Assembly: GCF_016734805.1 (NCBI RefSeq)
Contig: NZ_JAERQG010000005.1
Coordinates: 1-64,000, forward strand
Direction: 5' to 3'
Length of the DNA: 64,000 nucleotides
Source of the DNA: Marivirga atlantica
GTDB taxonomy: Bacteria; Bacteroidota; Bacteroidia; Cytophagales; Cyclobacteriaceae
Below are positions 49,968 through 59,457 of the stretch, one piece after another (position 1 is the stretch's first letter; each line of letters begins with the position of its first letter). A model generated the notes under the pieces. It was given only the letters and a program-made list of their open reading frames with translations. It made no database searches and was not told the DNA's origin. The position numbers and the translations under genes were made by a program.

Positions 49968-50681
49968 TACGCTGTTCAAATCTTTAATCCCTAAATATCT
50001 GTCTATAGTAAAACCTTCAGCATGCTCCACTCCTATTATTTGACCTAACTCCAAAGATCTGGCTTCAATCATTTTCATGAATTTAGGATCAGATATATAA
50101 GTTTCAGGTTCATCACTCTTTGGATCATGAAATTGGGAAGCAAAAGCTTGAATAGCTTTCATTTTGGTTTCCCAAAAGCCTGATATGTCCACTACAAAAT
50201 CCGGTGTAATTGGAATACTTTGAATGTAATGAAGCAAAGTTTTTGGACGCCATGGTTCCTGGGCCTTTCCGTCTTGATCAGTAGTTTCAACCTTTGCTAA
50301 TCCACTTAAAAACACAGCTGTTTTTACAATCTCAGAAGCTCTACCATGATCTGGGTGCCTATCACGAATAGCATTCGCTATTACAATATCAGGCTTATAT
50401 TGCCTTATTTTCTCAACTATTTTAAGCTGATGTTCGTGATCATTCTCAAAAAAACCGTCAGCGAAACTCAAATTATCTCTCACAGATAAGCCTAATATCT
50501 CAGCACTTTTTGAAGCTTCCTTCATCCTGATTTCTGGTGTTCCTCTTGTACCAAGCTCCCCTTTGGTAAAATCGATCACCCCTACTTTGTCTCCTAAATC
50601 TATATGCTTAGCCAAAGTACCAGCGCACGAAAGTTCTGTATCATCAGGATGAGCGGCAAAAGCCAAAATATTAAGCTTCAT
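49962..50681 (-). CDS. bshB1: Bacillithiol biosynthesis deacetylase BshB1
   Basis: About 239 residues. The zinc site AAHPDDTELSCAGTLA at the N-terminus and HPDHGRASEIVKTA near residue 110 mark the PIG-L/LmbE deacetylase family; the sequence TKGELGTRGTPEIRMKEA and the C-terminal GQIIGVEHAEGFTIDRYLG are those of the BshB1 branch, which removes the acetyl group from GlcNAc-malate in bacillithiol synthesis. The ATG at 50681 is preferred over an upstream TTG. Bacillithiol is the main low-molecular-weight thiol of many Bacteroidota and is relevant to metal buffering. Confidence 0.93.
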   Translation of the reverse strand: MKLNILAFAAHPDDTELSCAGTLAKHIDLGDKVGVIDFTKGELGTRGTPEIRMKEASKSAEILGLSVRDNLSFADGFFENDHEHQLKIVEKIRQYKPDIVIANAIRDRHPDHGRASEIVKTAVFLSGLAKVETTDQDGKAQEPWRPKTLLHYIQSIPITPDFVVDISGFWETKMKAIQAFASQFHDPKSDEPETYISDPKFMKMIEARSLELGQIIGVEHAEGFTIDRYLGIKDLNSVL

Positions 50682-50760
50682 ATTCAAAATTATAGGTTAA
50701 ACTATCCAATACGTATTAAAATAAATATGTTTGTATAAACATACATTTATCCATAAAAAA

Positions 50761-50785
50761 ACTGCCTCAACAATATTGAGGCAGT
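50761..50785 (-). terminator. Terminator of trxB
   Basis: ACTGCCTCAA-CAATA-TTGAGGCAGT, a perfect 10-base-pair hairpin; on the minus strand it is followed by a run of seven T. It lies 22 bases downstream of the trxB stop. Confidence 0.9.
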
Positions 50786-50807
50786 CTAATTAAGAACAAC
50801 TATTTCA

Positions 50808-51782
50808 TTATTTTTCTGAAGAAGCTAGTGCTTCATCTTCCTCTAATTCACTTTCCCTTTCTGCCAAAAACCTTTCAGCGTCTAATGCAGCCATGCAACC
50901 TGTACCAGCTGCGGTCACTGCCTGACGATATGTAAAATCCTGGGCATCACCAGATGCAAAAACACCTTCAATATTCGTTTTTGATGTACCTGGCTTGGTC
51001 ATAATATAACCAGCATCATTCATGTCTATAAAATCCTTAAAAATATCAGTATTTGGCTTATGACCAATAGCAACAAAGAATCCGGTAGCCTTTACTTCAG
51101 ACTTCTCACCAGTTTGGTTATTCACAACTCTTACACCTTCTACCTCATTTTCTCCTAGAACCTCTTCTGCTTCCGTATTCCACAAAACTTCTATATTAGA
51201 AGCATTCAACACACGTTTCTGCATAATTTTAGAAGCACGCATTTCATCTCTTCTTACCAACATTGTCACTTTCTTACAAAGCTTAGACAAATAGGTTGCT
51301 TCTTCAGCTGCAGTATCACCAGCGCCAACTACCACAACATCCTGGCCTCTGTAAAAGAAACCATCACAAACAGCACAAGCTGAAACGCCCATACCATTTA
51401 AACGTTGCTCTGATTCTAACCCTAGCCATTTAGCTGAAGCTCCGGTAGAAATGATTACCGCATTGGCAGTAATCTCATGCTTGTCGTCAATTACAACTTT
51501 ATGAGGATAGCCGCTAAAGTCTACGGAGGTTGCTAAACCATATCTTATATCTGTTCCAAAACGTTCTGCTTGCTTTTGGAAATCGACCATCATCTGTGGC
51601 CCATTGATTCCATCCGGATAACCTGGATAGTTTTCTACATCATTGGTGATGGTTAGCTGTCCTCCCGGTTGTCCTCCTTGATATAATACTGGCTTAAGAC
51701 CTGCTCTGGATGCATAGATAGCTGCAGTATAGCCTGCTGGTCCTGAGCCTATTATTAGTACATTTACTTTTTCCTCAGTCAT
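50808..51782 (-). CDS. trxB: Thioredoxin-disulfide reductase TrxB
   Basis: A 324-residue FAD/NADPH enzyme that reduces thioredoxin. FAD site GSGPAGYTAAIYASRAG, redox CAVC at about residues 134-137 (GVSACAVCDGFFYRGQ), NADPH site VVGAGDTAAEEATYLSK, and C-terminal FAD-binding GVFASGDAQDFTYRQAVTAAG. The C-terminus has an extra acidic tail (EDEALASSEK). It is a housekeeping gene flanked by two strong terminators. Confidence 0.97.
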   Translation of the reverse strand: MTEEKVNVLIIGSGPAGYTAAIYASRAGLKPVLYQGGQPGGQLTITNDVENYPGYPDGINGPQMMVDFQKQAERFGTDIRYGLATSVDFSGYPHKVVIDDKHEITANAVIISTGASAKWLGLESEQRLNGMGVSACAVCDGFFYRGQDVVVVGAGDTAAEEATYLSKLCKKVTMLVRRDEMRASKIMQKRVLNASNIEVLWNTEAEEVLGENEVEGVRVVNNQTGEKSEVKATGFFVAIGHKPNTDIFKDFIDMNDAGYIMTKPGTSKTNIEGVFASGDAQDFTYRQAVTAAGTGCMAALDAERFLAERESELEEDEALASSEK

Positions 51783-51849
51783 ATTTAAAATCTTTATGAT
51801 TAAGTACGGTTAATAGCGTTTACTGATACAAAACTAACTATAAAAAATA

Positions 51850-51875
51850 AAAAAGGTCTTCGAAAAGACCTTTTT
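51850..51875 (-). terminator. Terminator of rpoD
   Basis: AAAAAGGTCTT-CGAA-AAGACCTTTTT, an 11-base-pair hairpin with a stable CGAA-type loop and symmetrical A/T tails, 23 bases downstream of the rpoD stop. Its symmetry would allow it to work in both directions. Confidence 0.88.
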
Positions 51876-51897
51876 AAAATTAGATTAAGGTGTAAAA

Positions 51898-52761
51898 TTA
51901 CCCCAAGTAAGGCTTAAGTGCTTTACTTCTAGAGGTATGTCTTAACCTTCTTATAGCTTTCTCTTTTATTTGTCTTACTCTCTCTCTTGTAAGTGAGAAC
52001 TTTTCTCCAATCTCTTCAAGTGTCATTGAATGCTCACCATTTAAGCCAAAGTATAGTGTAATAACATCGGCCTCTCTTTGAGTAAGTGTAGAAAGTGCTC
52101 TTTGAACCTCTCTTCTTAATGAATCGTTCATCAATTCATCATCAGGAGACTCATCACCGTCATTTTCTAATACATCCAATAAACTGTTTTCTTCACCTTG
52201 CACAAATGGAGCATCCATTGACACGTGACGACCAGAAATTTTCATTGTATCAACCACTTCATTAGTTGTTACCTCTAGAACTTCTGCTAATTCATCCGGT
52301 GAAGGTTCTCTCTCAAACTTTTGCTCCAATGCAGAGAAGGTTTTTGAAATCTTATTTAAAGACCCAACCCTGTTCAATGGAAGACGAACGATACGAGATT
52401 GTTCGGCCAATGCTTGCAATATGGACTGTCTGATCCACCATACTGCATAAGAAATGAATTTAAAGCCTCTTGTTTCGTCAAATCGTTGTGCAGCTTTTAT
52501 TAGGCCTAAATTACCTTCATTAATCAAGTCTCCTAACGATAAACCTTGATTCTGATATTGCTTAGCCACAGAAACTACGAAACGTAAGTTTGCTTTAGTT
52601 AATTTTTCAAGCGCAAGTTGATCACCTTGTTTAATTCGAACTGCTAAATCCACTTCTTCATCGGGAGTTAACAAATCTACTTTACCTATTTCTTGTAAGT
52701 ACTTATCGAGTGATTGACTCTCTCGATTGGTGATTTGCTTGCTAATCTTGAGCTGTCTCAT
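51898..52761 (-). CDS. rpoD: Primary sigma factor RpoD/SigA (short Bacteroidota form)
   Basis: A 287-residue sigma-70 factor without region 1.1, the form used as the housekeeping sigma in Bacteroidota. Region 1.2 [20 protein letters not shown], region 2 [20 protein letters not shown] and [21 protein letters not shown], region 3, and region 4.2 [30 protein letters not shown] are all intact. This sigma recognises the TTTG/TAnnTTTG promoters seen elsewhere in the window. It lies between pnp and trxB. Confidence 0.96.
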   Translation of the reverse strand: MRQLKISKQITNRESQSLDKYLQEIGKVDLLTPDEEVDLAVRIKQGDQLALEKLTKANLRFVVSVAKQYQNQGLSLGDLINEGNLGLIKAAQRFDETRGFKFISYAVWWIRQSILQALAEQSRIVRLPLNRVGSLNKISKTFSALEQKFEREPSPDELAEVLEVTTNEVVDTMKISGRHVSMDAPFVQGEENSLLDVLENDGDESPDDELMNDSLRREVQRALSTLTQREADVITLYFGLNGEHSMTLEEIGEKFSLTRERVRQIKEKAIRRLRHTSRSKALKPYLG

Positions 52762-52803
52762 TAATTATATTTAGTTTTACGTATAATTTGAAGTTAAACA
52801 ACA

Positions 52804-52833
52804 GCACCAAGAAAGCTTAAAGTTCCTTGGCGC
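52804..52833 (-). other. Hairpin between pnp and rpoD
   Basis: On the minus strand GCGCCAAG ... CTTGGTGC forms an 8-base stem with one G-T pair, extended by GAA/TTC-like positions, around an 8-base loop. The T run after it is short (TGTTGTTTAAC). It could be a weak pnp terminator or a structure in the rpoD leader. Confidence 0.45.
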
Positions 52834-52863
52834 CATTCTTAAGCTAGATAATATACAAAAAAA

Positions 52864-55008
52864 TTACTTATCCTCTGCTTTTTCAGGCTTTGGCAATAAA
52901 ACTTTTCTTGATAATCTAAGCTTTCCGGTCTTCTTATCGATATCGATGAGCTTTACTTGAATCTCTTCTCCTATCTCAAGAATACCCTCCATACTTTCAA
53001 CTTTTTCATGCTTGATTTCAGAGATATGAAGTAAACCGTCTTTACCTGGCATAATCTCCACAAAAGCACCATATGGCTGTATAGCTTTCACTTTACCTTC
53101 GTATATTTCACCTACTTCTGGTTTAGCCACAATACCTTTGATCCACTTAACCGCTGCATCTAAAGAATCTTTGTTAACGGCAAACACATTGATTTTACCG
53201 CCCTTTTCAGTTTCTTCTATTACAACTGTTGCACCAGTAGTTTTCTGTATTTCCTGAACAACTTTTCCGCCAGGGCCAATTACCGCACCGATCATTTCTC
53301 TGTCGATCTCTATATTAACAACTCTAGGAGCAGTTGGTTTGAAATCTTCTCTAGGAGCAGCCAATGTCTTAAGCATTTCTCCTAAAATGTGCATTCTACC
53401 TTCTTTCGCTTGGTTCAATGCTTCCATTAAAAGTTCAGATGATAAACCATCTACTTTAATATCCATCTGACATGCAGTGATTCCTTTTTCAGATCCTGTC
53501 ACTTTAAAGTCCATATCTCCGATATGATCTTCATCACCAAGGATATCAGATAAGATAGCATACTTACCAGTTTCCGCATCTGAAATCAATCCCATAGCAA
53601 TACCTGAGACTGGTGCTTTAATTGGTATACCAGCGTCCATTAGTCCTAAAATACCCGCACAAACAGTAGCCATTGAAGAAGAGCCATTTGATTCTAAGAT
53701 ATCAGAAACCACTCTTATAGTGTAAGGAAGATCCTCCTGATTAGGAAGCACCTGCTTGATGGCTCTCATGGCAAGGTTACCATGGCCTACTTCTCTTCTA
53801 CCCGGACCTCGGTTAGGTCTAACCTCTCCAGTAGAAAAACCAGGGAAGTTATAATGCAGGATAAACTTATTATAACCTGAGTGCATAGCACCATCGATCA
53901 TTTGTTCATCAAGCTTAGTCCCTAAAGTAACAGTGGTTAAAGATTGAGTTTCACCTCTGGTAAATACTGCAGAACCGTGGGCTGAAGGAAGATAATCAAC
54001 TTCACTCCAGATCGGTCTAATCTCATTTAAAGCTCTACCATCTAATCTTTTTCTTGACTCTAGCGTAGCATTTCTAATTGCTTTTTTCTGAGCCGCTTTT
54101 AAATATTTTTTTGCTAAGCTAAGGCTGATCTCATGCTCTTCAGGTAGGCTATCAAAATAGCTATCTGTGATCTCACCAAATAATTCAGCTCTTTTAGCCT
54201 TATCAGCTAAACCTTGTTTAGCCACTTCTAAATACTTAGGGTAATAAGTATCTACTAATTCTTTTTCTAAAGCTTCATCATCAGCTTCTTCATGCTGATA
54301 AGTTCTCTTTTCTTTTACGCCAAAGGCTTCAGCTAATGCGAGCTGTGCTGCGCATTGTTCTTTAATAGAAGCGTGAGCAAAATTAATTGCTTCTACCATT
54401 TCCTCTTCTGAAATTTCTTCCATTTCACCTTCCACCATCATGATGTTATCAGCTGTAGCTGCAATGATCATGTCAATATCAGACTTCTCCATTTGTTCTG
54501 GAGATGGATTAACAATCATATTTCCTTCAACTCTACCTACTCTAACTTCAGAGATAGGTCCTGCAAAAGGAATGTCAGATAAAGTGATCGCTGTTGAAGC
54601 AGCTAAGGCTGCAAGGGCATCTGGTAGGGCATTTTCATCAGCAGAGATTAGTTGAATAAATACCTGTGTATCTGCATGATAATCACTTGGGAATAAAGGT
54701 CTTAATGCTCTATCTACTAATCTACTTACTAAGATCTCATGATCAGACAAACGACCTTCTCTTTTAAGGAATCCTCCAGGGATCTTACCTGCAGATGCGA
54801 ATTTCTCTTGATAATCTACTGAAAGTGGTAAAAAATCCACTCCTTCTTTAGCATCCTGGGAAGATACTACCGTAGCCAATAACATGGTGTTACCCATACG
54901 TACTACAACAGATCCGTCAGCTTGTTTTGCTAATTTCCCTGTTTCTAATGTGATCTCTCTACCGTCTGGTAATTTAATGGTTTGATTAAAAGCTTTTGGT
55001 ATAGCCAT
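52864..55008 (-). CDS. pnp: Polyribonucleotide nucleotidyltransferase (PNPase)
   Basis: A 714-residue 3'-5' exoribonuclease and component of RNA-degradation complexes. Two RNase PH domains (first half with [20 protein letters not shown]; second half with [35 protein letters not shown] and GHGNLA), then the KH domain [23 protein letters not shown] and the S1 domain [20 protein letters not shown], all in the usual order and of usual length. It follows rpsO, as in many bacteria. Confidence 0.97.
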   Translation of the reverse strand: MAIPKAFNQTIKLPDGREITLETGKLAKQADGSVVVRMGNTMLLATVVSSQDAKEGVDFLPLSVDYQEKFASAGKIPGGFLKREGRLSDHEILVSRLVDRALRPLFPSDYHADTQVFIQLISADENALPDALAALAASTAITLSDIPFAGPISEVRVGRVEGNMIVNPSPEQMEKSDIDMIIAATADNIMMVEGEMEEISEEEMVEAINFAHASIKEQCAAQLALAEAFGVKEKRTYQHEEADDEALEKELVDTYYPKYLEVAKQGLADKAKRAELFGEITDSYFDSLPEEHEISLSLAKKYLKAAQKKAIRNATLESRKRLDGRALNEIRPIWSEVDYLPSAHGSAVFTRGETQSLTTVTLGTKLDEQMIDGAMHSGYNKFILHYNFPGFSTGEVRPNRGPGRREVGHGNLAMRAIKQVLPNQEDLPYTIRVVSDILESNGSSSMATVCAGILGLMDAGIPIKAPVSGIAMGLISDAETGKYAILSDILGDEDHIGDMDFKVTGSEKGITACQMDIKVDGLSSELLMEALNQAKEGRMHILGEMLKTLAAPREDFKPTAPRVVNIEIDREMIGAVIGPGGKVVQEIQKTTGATVVIEETEKGGKINVFAVNKDSLDAAVKWIKGIVAKPEVGEIYEGKVKAIQPYGAFVEIMPGKDGLLHISEIKHEKVESMEGILEIGEEIQVKLIDIDKKTGKLRLSRKVLLPKPEKAEDK

Positions 55009-55111
55009 AAAATTTTTCTTTACTGTTTTCTCGATTTATTTATTTGCCGCATTTGCTATACACTTCGTTGTTGTGAAGGGTAGTATGTAATGGGTACTGT
55101 ATTAATAATAG

Positions 55112-55139
55112 AAAAAGGGAACCTTCAGATTCCCTTTTT
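55112..55139 (-). terminator. Terminator of rpsO
   Basis: AAAAAGGGAA-CCTTCAGA-TTCCCTTTTT: a 10-base-pair hairpin with flanking A/T runs, 17 bases downstream of the rpsO stop on the minus strand. Confidence 0.88.
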
Positions 55140-55156
55140 AATGATCTATTCAAAAA

Positions 55157-55432
55157 TTATTTTCTTAATCCTAATTCAGCAATGATCGCTCTATATCTTT
55201 CAATATCTCTTTTGTGTAGATAATCTAGCAATCTTCTTCTTTTACCAACTAACTTCAAAAGACCTGCTCTTGATGAGTGATCCTTTTTGTTAACCTTTAA
55301 ATGCTGTGTTAAATGATTGATTCGGTAGGTGAAAAGCGCAATTTGTGATTCTGCCGAACCAGTGTCATTCTCTGCTTTTGACCGACCATGATTTTTGAAC
55401 AGCTCTTGTTTCTTGTCTGTGCTTAAATACAT
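55157..55432 (-). CDS. rpsO: 30S ribosomal protein S15
   Basis: A 91-residue ribosomal protein. Family features are [42 protein letters not shown] and [22 protein letters not shown], the last block being the usual C-terminus. It binds 16S rRNA (the central domain) early in 30S assembly. It precedes pnp, the classic rpsO-pnp arrangement, although separated here by a strong terminator. Confidence 0.97.
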   Translation of the reverse strand: MYLSTDKKQELFKNHGRSKAENDTGSAESQIALFTYRINHLTQHLKVNKKDHSSRAGLLKLVGKRRRLLDYLHKRDIERYRAIIAELGLRK

Positions 55433-55463
55433 AGTTAGCTTTTTAATTTTATTAAAACAGCTG

Positions 55464-55494
55464 CAAATATAGAAATTAATTTTCTCTATTGAAA
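55464..55494 (-). promoter_or_regulatory. Promoter of rpsO
   Basis: On the minus strand TATATTTG (55464-55471) matches the -7 element TAnnTTTG, and TTTC (55491-55494) lies exactly 19 bases upstream as a one-base variant of the -33 element. The start codon of rpsO is about 30 bases downstream. Confidence 0.68.
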
Positions 55495-55501
55495 AGTGCT
55501 A

Positions 55502-57256
55502 TCAGCTTTTCTTTGAAAAGATTTTCTTTACTTTCTCAAAGAATACCAAATAGTTATCTTGTTCCAATAGTCGTGAATCGTTTTGAGCCTGTTTCAGAAA
55601 GTAAATACCAAACGGTAAGAGAACAACATTAGAAGCCCAAACAGCCCAAAAAGTGCTTATTTCTCCAGCCCTCCCCAGCTTTATGCCAGAAGTATTCATA
55701 ATATAGGAAAAGATAAAAAAGATTATAGATACTAATACCGGAAAGCCCAAGCCACCTTTCTTAATTATAGCCCCCAATGGCGCTCCTATTAAAAACATTA
55801 CAATACAAGCTACTGCCTGAGATAATTTTGATTTAGCTTCAATAGAGTAGACTCTACTTTCAAATTCTCGAGCACTTATTCTACGAGTTTCTCCTTGCAA
55901 TCTGTTTTTAGTAAACCTTGCTTTATCAATAATATTAAATTTGGCACCTTTATTTTTAGCATCGAAGCTACTATCTATCTTAGCTATTAATAGCGAATCA
56001 AATGAATGAATATCTGATGGGTTGGTTGGCTTCCGCAATACTGATTTTTTAGACTTCGCATTTTCACTTTTCAATTCTATTTTGTCTGAAGGGACTTCAA
56101 GCCTTTCAAGCTTTGTTTCTTGAAGCCTATCCTGCCGAGCCTGTAAAAGTTGAGGTGAAACCTCTTTAACTACTTTTGTGCCGTCCTTATCTTTCCTCTT
56201 TTGGTTTTTAGCCACCGTGCTATCCGCTAATTCATCCTTTACAATGGAATCAGCTTTAATTTGAGCTGTACTATCAGCTATGGCAGCCAAACTATCTTCA
56301 ACGGCTTTAATCCTTTCATATTCATAAACTGATGAAGGTTTTACAGCTTCTGTCTCAGCTAAATGAAGATTAAAAAATCTTGGCACGTATCTATAAACAT
56401 TTCTTTTTGATTCTAATACATCCGTTAGCATAGAATCTACATCATGCCTTAACTGCGTTTCGTTCTTCATCAATCTGTTGGAAGAGAACAATTCTTTGTC
56501 AGTACGCTCCATCTCAAATGATGCCAGCGAGAAAACAACTTTATTATGGTCAAATTCATTTCTAACAAAGGTGGCCGCCTTATCTTTACTTGAAGAGTTT
56601 TCCTCTTCACTGTAACTCTTTCCTTTAAAGAGTTCCATCACTAAATACTTATCACCAAGAATCGTATACATTAAGGCTGAATCAGCCAGAATTATTTCTT
56701 TATTGCCTTTTCCTTTTGAGTGGTTATAAATAATCAGATCACCCAAGGATTTCTCATCATCAAATTTCTTATTAGCTTTTATACTATAGCCAGGAATACC
56801 CCCGTAAAAGGCTCCTTCTTTAATATCTATTGAGGGCTTTGTCTGCTTGATATCGTACAATAAGCTAAATGCATTCAGATTTGCCTTCGGCACTATGTAA
56901 TTATTAGAAAAATAAACCCCGATCGTAAGTAGTAATACAAACACAAAAAGAGATCTCATAGCCCTTAATAGCGAGATGCCGGAACTTTTTATGGCCGTTA
57001 ACTCAAAATGTTCACCCAAATTACCGAAAGTCATTAAAGAGGATAGCAATACCGCTAGAGGAAAGGCAATTGGCGTCATGTTGATACTAAAGTACATGAT
57101 GAGCTCGGCAAATACTTCAAAACCTAAATCCTTCCCGATGAAGTCATCAAAATACTTAAGCATATACTGCGTAAGTAGAATGAATACTACTACGAAAAAA
57201 GTAATTAAGAACGGCCCTATAAATGACCTGAGTACAAGTTTATCTAGTTTCTTCAT
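55502..57256 (-). CDS. LptF/LptG family lipopolysaccharide-export permease (YjgP/YjgQ)
   Basis: A 584-residue inner-membrane protein. The N-terminal half has helix FIGPFLITFFVVVFILLTQ, then YFSINMTPIAFPLAVLLSSLMTFGNLGEHFELTAIKSSGISLLRAM, the LptF/G signature. The C-terminal membrane part (QAVACIVMFLIGAPLGAIIKKGGLGFPVLVSII; GEISTFWAVWASNVVLLPFGIYFLKQ) matches the end of the family. Between them is an unusually long periplasmic/Lys-rich insert (about residues 190-460), which is common in Bacteroidota. It forms part of the LptBFG transporter that extracts LPS. Confidence 0.93.
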   Translation of the reverse strand: MKKLDKLVLRSFIGPFLITFFVVVFILLTQYMLKYFDDFIGKDLGFEVFAELIMYFSINMTPIAFPLAVLLSSLMTFGNLGEHFELTAIKSSGISLLRAMRSLFVFVLLLTIGVYFSNNYIVPKANLNAFSLLYDIKQTKPSIDIKEGAFYGGIPGYSIKANKKFDDEKSLGDLIIYNHSKGKGNKEIILADSALMYTILGDKYLVMELFKGKSYSEEENSSSKDKAATFVRNEFDHNKVVFSLASFEMERTDKELFSSNRLMKNETQLRHDVDSMLTDVLESKRNVYRYVPRFFNLHLAETEAVKPSSVYEYERIKAVEDSLAAIADSTAQIKADSIVKDELADSTVAKNQKRKDKDGTKVVKEVSPQLLQARQDRLQETKLERLEVPSDKIELKSENAKSKKSVLRKPTNPSDIHSFDSLLIAKIDSSFDAKNKGAKFNIIDKARFTKNRLQGETRRISAREFESRVYSIEAKSKLSQAVACIVMFLIGAPLGAIIKKGGLGFPVLVSIIFFIFSYIMNTSGIKLGRAGEISTFWAVWASNVVLLPFGIYFLKQAQNDSRLLEQDNYLVFFEKVKKIFSKKS

Positions 57257-57386
57257 GAAGTGCCTTCAATACCTAATGACCAAAACTGGTCATATTTGAA
57301 ATTGCAATGCAAATAAACAAGAATTATGCTAAAGATTAAATGTTTCGTTCAGATGACGAAATTAATTTCAAAATGATGAAAATAAA

Positions 57387-57408
57387 AAAGCAGTCCGAAG
57401 ACTGCTTT
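57387..57408 (-). terminator. Terminator of the tRNA-Met gene
   Basis: AAAGCAGTC-CGAA-GACTGCTTT, a perfect 9-base-pair hairpin with a CGAA-type loop just beyond the 3' end of tRNA-Met on the minus strand. Confidence 0.85.
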
Positions 57409-57414
57409 GTATAG

Positions 57415-57488
57415 TAGCGAGGAGCAGATTTGAACTGCCGACCTCAGGGTTATGAATCCTGCGCTCTAACCAACTGAGCTACCTCGCC
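57415..57488 (-). tRNA. tRNA-Met (anticodon CAT)
   Basis: On the minus strand GGCGAGGTAGCTCAGTTGGT opens the gene; the acceptor stem GGCGAGG pairs with CCTCGCT (terminal G-U), the D loop, variable loop and T arm (GGCAGTTCAAATCTGC) are intact. The anticodon loop TTCATAA gives CAT, so elongator tRNA-Met or tRNA-Ile2 with a modified C34; Met is the likelier reading. The CCA end is not encoded. A terminator follows 7 bases beyond the 3' end. Confidence 0.9.
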
Positions 57489-57535
57489 ATGAGTTTTATC
57501 CAGCTTGTTTTGAACCACCTCGCTGAATTGGAGTG

Positions 57536-57543
57536 CAAACATA
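57536..57543 (-). promoter_or_regulatory. -7 promoter element of tRNA-Met
   Basis: On the minus strand TATGTTTG matches the TAnnTTTG -7 element about 48 bases upstream of the tRNA 5' end. Upstream TTTG and TTG words lie at non-ideal spacing (14 and 21 bases), so the -33 element is uncertain. Confidence 0.5.
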
Positions 57544-57744
57544 ATACATTCTCCATTCAAATTGCAAGTAAAAAACTGAAAGAATTTAATTGTGATATAT
57601 CAATTTAAATGATAACTTAATCGCATTATTATTTAGTACAGCACTTACTGAAAAGCTATTATTCATACATTGTTTAGTAGAAAAACCTGTAATTGCTTTA
57701 GCGCGAATCACTTAGCTGTTTTCGGCTTTTTAAATTGAGTGTCT

Positions 57745-58131
57745 ATGAAGAAATTTGAAGGAGATTTTGAAATTAAAGCATCGAAAAAAATGCTTTATCC
57801 TTATATAAGTACCGCAAGTGGGTTGGCACAATGGTTTGCCGATGATGTAAATATAAATGAAGATAAAGAATTCAATTTTATTTATGATGGTGAAGACCAC
57901 CCTGCAAGAATGGCATCGCATCGATTAAACCAATATGTGAAGTTTGAATTTTTTGAGGATGAAGATGAAGATGGTGATGTATCATACGTAGAACTTCACC
58001 TCGATGAAAATGAAATTACCCAATCTGTTTATTTGAAGGTTGTTGATTTTTCAGATTATGAGGATGATCAAGAACAGTATGAGTTATGGGAAGATCTTGT
58101 TCATAGCTTAAAAGATATTGTGGGCGGCTAA
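57745..58131 (+). CDS. START-like domain protein
   Basis: About 128 residues (MKKFEGDFEIKASKKMLYPY...), beginning at the ATG at 57745 rather than a GTG six bases upstream. The pattern of an AHSA1/START-like domain is clear: strand FEGDFEIKASKKMLYPYIST, ASGLAQWFADDVNI, strands FIYDGEDHPARMAS, KFEFFEDEDEDGDVSYVELH, a strand and a C-terminal helix (YELWEDLVHSLKDIVG). It is small and acidic. In Bacteroidota this family is very conserved, but a ligand is not known. It converges on the next gene, overlapping by 4 bases. Confidence 0.9.
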   Translation: MKKFEGDFEIKASKKMLYPYISTASGLAQWFADDVNINEDKEFNFIYDGEDHPARMASHRLNQYVKFEFFEDEDEDGDVSYVELHLDENEITQSVYLKVVDFSDYEDDQEQYELWEDLVHSLKDIVGG

Positions 58132-59372
58132 TCTCTATTATTTATTCCGGTAATATGTTCAGCTGCAACAGTAGCAGTGCTCCAGGCAGCCTGAAAATTA
58201 AAGCCTCCTGTTATACCATCAATATCCAGAACTTCTCCTGTAAAGTATAAATTTTCAATCAGTTTACTTTGCATGCTTTTATTGTCAACTTCATTCAAGT
58301 GAATTCCACCGCTGGTAACAAACTCTTCTTTAAAGGTAGTTTTTCCTAACACTTTTAATGGAAGTCTAAAAATAACCTCTAGCATTCGGTTGATTGACTT
58401 GTCACCAATATCAGCATAATTAAGCTTTTCATCGATTTGCGCCCTTATCATCAGTTCACCCCATAATCTTTGAGGTATTTCAAACAATGAATTTGAGGTT
58501 ACGCTTCTTTTGGGATGCTTCTCTTTATATGATTTGATTTGCTCAATAATTTCCTGTTCACTTAATTCACCTATCCAATTTACCAGAATTTCAAATTGAT
58601 AATCCCTTGCATTAAGCATGCGAGCTCCCCAAGCCGATAGTTTTAATACAGCCGGACCACTCAATCCCCAATGAGTTATTAATAAAGGCCCTGAATAATT
58701 CAACTTCTCTCCTACAATTTGAACTTTGGCATTTGGCACAGAAAGTCCCATCAAATGTTTTAGACCTTCTACAGGTATGTTAAAAGTGAATAAGCTAGGT
58801 ACAGGCAAATTGATAGAATGACCTAAATCAACTAACCAATCAAATTGATTTGGTTTTGGATAGCCCCCGGTAGCTATAATTAATTTACTAGTCATCAACA
58901 CATCTTCTTTTCTGGAAGTCACATGAAAAAGTCCATTGTCTTTATTTATATGCTTTACATCAAAAGATGTTCTCAAATCAACTCCTAGTCCAACACTGTT
59001 TTTAATCAAAGTATCTATAACAGATTGCGAGTTATCAGAAACAGGAAACATTCGACCATCTTCTTCTACTTTTGTTTTCACACCTCTTTCCTCGAACCAC
59101 TGGATGGTATCCTTCACTGTAAATTTTTGAAACACTTTTTTGAGAAAATTTTTACCATTAGGATAATGCTTGACAAGCTCACTATTGTAATTAATAGCAT
59201 GTGTTAAATTGCAGCGTCCACCACCTGATATTTTTACTTTTGACAGTACCTTATTTGATTTTTCAAGGATACAAACTTTTAAATTTGGGTTATACTCTTT
59301 TATCTTGCAGGCAGAAAAGAATCCTGAAGCTCCGCCACCAATTATGGCTACATCAAAAGTTGACTGATTCAT
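58128..59372 (-). CDS. HI0933/BaiN-family NAD(P)/FAD-dependent oxidoreductase
   Basis: A 414-residue flavoprotein. N-terminal FAD motif DVAIIGGGASGFFSACKIKE and KVKISGGGRCNLTH, the HI0933 signature; the central region contains LIIATGGYPKP and TGEVLDIDGITGGFNFQAAW, the C-terminal FAD-binding block with GGFN. The length and blocks match the aminoacetone/BaiN-type family, which has no firmly known physiological role in Bacteroidota. Confidence 0.92.
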   Translation of the reverse strand: MNQSTFDVAIIGGGASGFFSACKIKEYNPNLKVCILEKSNKVLSKVKISGGGRCNLTHAINYNSELVKHYPNGKNFLKKVFQKFTVKDTIQWFEERGVKTKVEEDGRMFPVSDNSQSVIDTLIKNSVGLGVDLRTSFDVKHINKDNGLFHVTSRKEDVLMTSKLIIATGGYPKPNQFDWLVDLGHSINLPVPSLFTFNIPVEGLKHLMGLSVPNAKVQIVGEKLNYSGPLLITHWGLSGPAVLKLSAWGARMLNARDYQFEILVNWIGELSEQEIIEQIKSYKEKHPKRSVTSNSLFEIPQRLWGELMIRAQIDEKLNYADIGDKSINRMLEVIFRLPLKVLGKTTFKEEFVTSGGIHLNEVDNKSMQSKLIENLYFTGEVLDIDGITGGFNFQAAWSTATVAAEHITGINNRD

Positions 59373-59457
59373 ACGCTTTAGGCAAAAATTACGTTAAGGG
59401 GTTCTTGATTGAATTATTTTTGGCACTTACTCGTTGAAGAGTTTTCTAAAAAAATAT